From Polyangia bacterium (GTDB taxonomy: Bacteria; Myxococcota_A; Polyangia; Polyangiales; Polyangiaceae): a DNA stretch of 34,198 nucleotides. Positions 32,319 to 34,198 of the stretch are shown here, piece after piece (the stretch's first letter is position 1; every line of letters starts with the position of its first letter). The DNA is taken from NCBI GenBank assembly GCA_030426145.1, contig JAUHZF010000054.1:1-34198 (forward strand). Direction: 5' to 3'. Both the position numbers and the translations under genes were made by a program. The notes under the pieces are model-generated. The model saw only the letters and a program-made list of their open reading frames with translations. It ran no database searches and had not been told where the DNA came from.

Positions 32319-33641
32319 ATGCGACGGCGGAGCACACCCGCGGGTCCCTCGGGGCCCGCCCTTCCGCGCTGGGCGGCAGCACTCGCAGTAGGGGCTGCGG
32401 CGGCCCTGGTCAGCCCGGGATCCGCCTCTGCTTCTCCACAGGAGGTCATCGGCTTCGGCAACCGATCGGTGGGCATGGGCAACGCTGGGGTGGCTGGCGC
32501 CGAGGGAATCGACGCCGTCTACCACAACCCGGCCCTGCTCTCGGCGAGCCGCGAGCTGGCCCTCGAGCTGGGCCTGGTGGGGGCGAGCTTCCTCCTCGAG
32601 GCGGAGGGCACCGCGCGCCCGGTGGTGGCTTATCCGTCACTGTCGGCCACCACCATCGGGGGCCTTCTGCCGTTGCCTTTCGGTGGGGTGTTGAAGGACC
32701 GGGTCACCATCGGTCTCGGCTTCGTGACCCCCACCGACGTGGTGGTGCGCGGGCGCATCCTGTACCCGGAGAAGCCCCAGTTCCTCATCGCGGACCGGGT
32801 TCAGACGGTGGCCGTGCAGGCGGGCCTCGGGGCCGACATCGGCTACGGCATTCGGATCGGGGGCGGCTTCATGGCCATGGCTGCGCTCACCGGGTCGGTC
32901 ACGGTGGCCACCGACGCCTCGGGACGGCTCGGCACCGTGGTCGAGGACACGCTCGTCGCCTCCTTCGCGCCGGTGGCCGGCGCGAGCTACGAGTTCGACG
33001 ACTACCGCATCGGGCTCGCCTTTCGGGGGGTGCTCCAGGGCCGCTTCAACGTCGTCATCGAGGCGGAGAACCTGGGTCAGCTCGAGATCCCGCCCCTCAA
33101 CATCAGCGGGGTGGCCCAGTACGACCCGTGGCAGATCTCGGCCGGCTTCGCAAAGGTGAAGGGGGCGCTGCGGTTCGGGGTCGGCCTCACGTACAAACAC
33201 TGGCCGGCTTACCCCGGTCCGGTCGAAGCGACGGTGCGCTGCGAGGACCAGCCCGACCCGACCCAGACGTGCCTGGCCCCGCTACCGCCCGACGTCGACT
33301 TTCAACCCGTCGCTTCACCGCGGGCCGGCGTGGAGTACCGCTTCGGCATCGACGAAGACAGCCACATCGCCGCGCGCGGGGGCTACGGCTTCGAGCCCAC
33401 GCCGGCACCCGAGCAGACGGGGCGCACCAACTACTTCGACAACCACCGCAGCGTGTTCAGCCTCGGCTACGGGATCGTCTTGGGCGGGCCGGGCATCGCG
33501 TTCGATGGCTACTTCCAGGCCCAGGTGCTGCACGCTCGAAGTCACACCCAGACCGTGGCCGATGGTGGGGAGATCGACACAACCGTCGATACCCGTGGGG
33601 CCATCCTCGGCGGCGGTGTGAGTGGGAGGGTGAGCTTTTGA
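32319..33641 (+). CDS. FadL/OmpP1-like outer-membrane protein
   Basis: A 440-residue protein with a signal peptide (about 1-39, cleavage near SASA) and the FadL N-terminal motif FGNRSVGMGNAGVAGAEGIDAVYHNPALLS, which in FadL starts the barrel and plug. The rest alternates beta strands ending in SGRVSF, with a terminal aromatic residue as expected for an outer-membrane barrel. FadL relatives import long-chain fatty acids or hydrophobic compounds. The start ATG has no strong ribosome site. Its TGA overlaps the TTG start of the next FadL-like gene by three bases. It diverges from tatB. Confidence 0.85.
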   Translation: MRRRSTPAGPSGPALPRWAAALAVGAAAALVSPGSASASPQEVIGFGNRSVGMGNAGVAGAEGIDAVYHNPALLSASRELALELGLVGASFLLEAEGTARPVVAYPSLSATTIGGLLPLPFGGVLKDRVTIGLGFVTPTDVVVRGRILYPEKPQFLIADRVQTVAVQAGLGADIGYGIRIGGGFMAMAALTGSVTVATDASGRLGTVVEDTLVASFAPVAGASYEFDDYRIGLAFRGVLQGRFNVVIEAENLGQLEIPPLNISGVAQYDPWQISAGFAKVKGALRFGVGLTYKHWPAYPGPVEATVRCEDQPDPTQTCLAPLPPDVDFQPVASPRAGVEYRFGIDEDSHIAARGGYGFEPTPAPEQTGRTNYFDNHRSVFSLGYGIVLGGPGIAFDGYFQAQVLHARSHTQTVADGGEIDTTVDTRGAILGGGVSGRVSF

Positions 33642-34075
33642 GGCGCGCGACGGCGCTCGCGCTCGGCCTCGCCTGGCTCGGCTGGAGCCCGTCGGCGTGG
33701 GCGACGGCGCCGGACGAGTACGGCTTTGGGTCCAGAGCTGCGGCCATGGGGGGCGCGGTCACGGCCGACGCCAAGGATTTCTCCGCTGGGTACTACAACC
33801 CGGCTGGCCTCGCGCAGGCAGACGGGATCGAGATCGCGCTCGGGTACATGTACAACCACCAGCGCCTCCGGATCGACGGCGTCGACAATCAGGTCGACGA
33901 CGTGCACGGCCTCGTAGGCGGGGTGGTGGCGCCGGGCAAGCTCTTCGGGGTCCCCTTCGGCTTCTCGGTGGGTCTTCACCTGCCTGACGATGGCCTGTCG
34001 TACATCAAGGCCCGGCGGCAGGGTGTGCCGCGGTGGGAACTCTACGACACGCGAGCGCAGCTGCTCTATCTCGAG
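33638..34075 (+). CDS. Second FadL-like outer-membrane protein, 5' part only
   Basis: The frame opens at TTG 33638, with GGAGGGTGAG about nine bases upstream and a signal peptide MRRATALALGLAWLGWSPSA up to about 23. FadL features follow: YGFGSRAAAMGGAVTADAKDFSAGYYNPAGLA and LGYMYN, then GFSVGLHLPDDGLSYI and PRWELYDTRAQLLYL. At about 34076 FadL similarity ends and the frame continues into FdhD sequence. A true FadL protein would continue for roughly 250 residues more, so this is a partial or chimeric gene. The gene is thus missing its C-terminal barrel. Confidence 0.78.
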
Positions 34076-34198
34076 GCGGGGGCGATCCACGGCACGGTGC
34101 TGTGCCAGGAGGACCGGCCTCTGGTCTACATGGAGGATGTGGGGCGGCACAACGCGGTGGACAAGATCGCCGGCTGGATGCTGTCGGAAAGCATCTCC
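34076..34198 (+). CDS. fdhD: Fragment of formate dehydrogenase accessory sulfurtransferase FdhD, in frame with FadL-like sequence
   Basis: The last 41 codons read AGAIHGTVLC ... and then EDVGRHNAVDKIAGWML, the signature of FdhD, which transfers sulfur from IscS to the molybdenum cofactor of formate dehydrogenase. The N-terminal half of FdhD and its start are absent, and the fragment runs off the window. It joins the FadL-like frame without a stop. Known FdhD proteins are cytoplasmic and not fused to porins, so the join is most likely artificial or a recombination scar. Confidence 0.75.

Overview
This window looks like chromosomal DNA from a high-GC member of the Myxococcota (a Polyangia-type, myxobacteria-like deltaproteobacterium). 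This is inferred from gene content and style: two eukaryotic-type Ser/Thr kinases with C-terminal membrane anchors, two secreted or anchored formylglycine-generating-enzyme-fold (SUMF1) proteins, Pro/Ala-rich lipoproteins, a Cys-rich insert in a transporter, FadL-like porins, strong G/C third-position bias and frequent 4-bp start/stop overlaps. No 16S rRNA or other direct taxonomic marker is present. No tRNA, rRNA, CRISPR array, insertion sequence, phage or plasmid gene was recognised.

Layout. 1-6.9 kb (minus strand): a hexanucleotide repeat tract, an anchored SUMF1-fold protein, panB, a double repeat tract, two Ser/Thr kinases and a GT-C type membrane glycosyltransferase. 7.0-9.9 kb (plus): a persulfide dioxygenase-rhodanese fusion and a histone-deacetylase-family protein with a large unknown C-terminal domain. 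9.9-14.0 kb (minus): a cyclic-nucleotide-binding protein, an exbB-exbD-tonB-like operon with a Fur-box-like palindrome upstream, and truD. 14.0-15.0 kb (plus): a secreted SUMF1-fold gene split by one in-frame amber codon. 15.0-15.45 kb: a non-coding stretch full of palindromes and hexamer repeats. 15.45-22.3 kb (plus): HAD-IG 5'-nucleotidase, ferritin-like di-iron protein, ABC ATPase and permease, nagZ, hutI. 22.3-25.0 kb (minus): hrpB behind a small basic protein with a good sigma70-type promoter. 25.1-25.8 kb (plus): a lytic transglycosylase. 25.8-28.7 kb (minus): a tightly overlapping set of two lipoproteins, proA, rsfS and rlmH. 28.8-30.6 kb (plus): guaA and a PEGA-like lipoprotein. 30.6-32.2 kb (minus): tatC and tatB. 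32.3-34.2 kb (plus): two overlapping FadL-like outer-membrane proteins.

Most genes are housekeeping: pantothenate, proline, GMP and histidine metabolism, ribosome maturation, Tat export, peptidoglycan recycling. The envelope theme is strong (TonB energising, Tat, MacB/Lol-type ABC, FadL, lytic transglycosylase, NagZ). No convincing new defence or mobile system is visible. The items most worth a second look are: (i) the last ~120 bases, where a FadL-like reading frame runs in frame into an unmistakable FdhD segment, suggesting an assembly chimera or a recombination; (ii) the single amber codon in an otherwise intact SUMF1 gene; (iii) TCGNNC hexamer and AACCTSG heptamer tracts, several of which abut stop codons; (iv) an AT-rich, rare-codon patch over the conserved TruD motif; and (v) the small basic protein gene ahead of hrpB.
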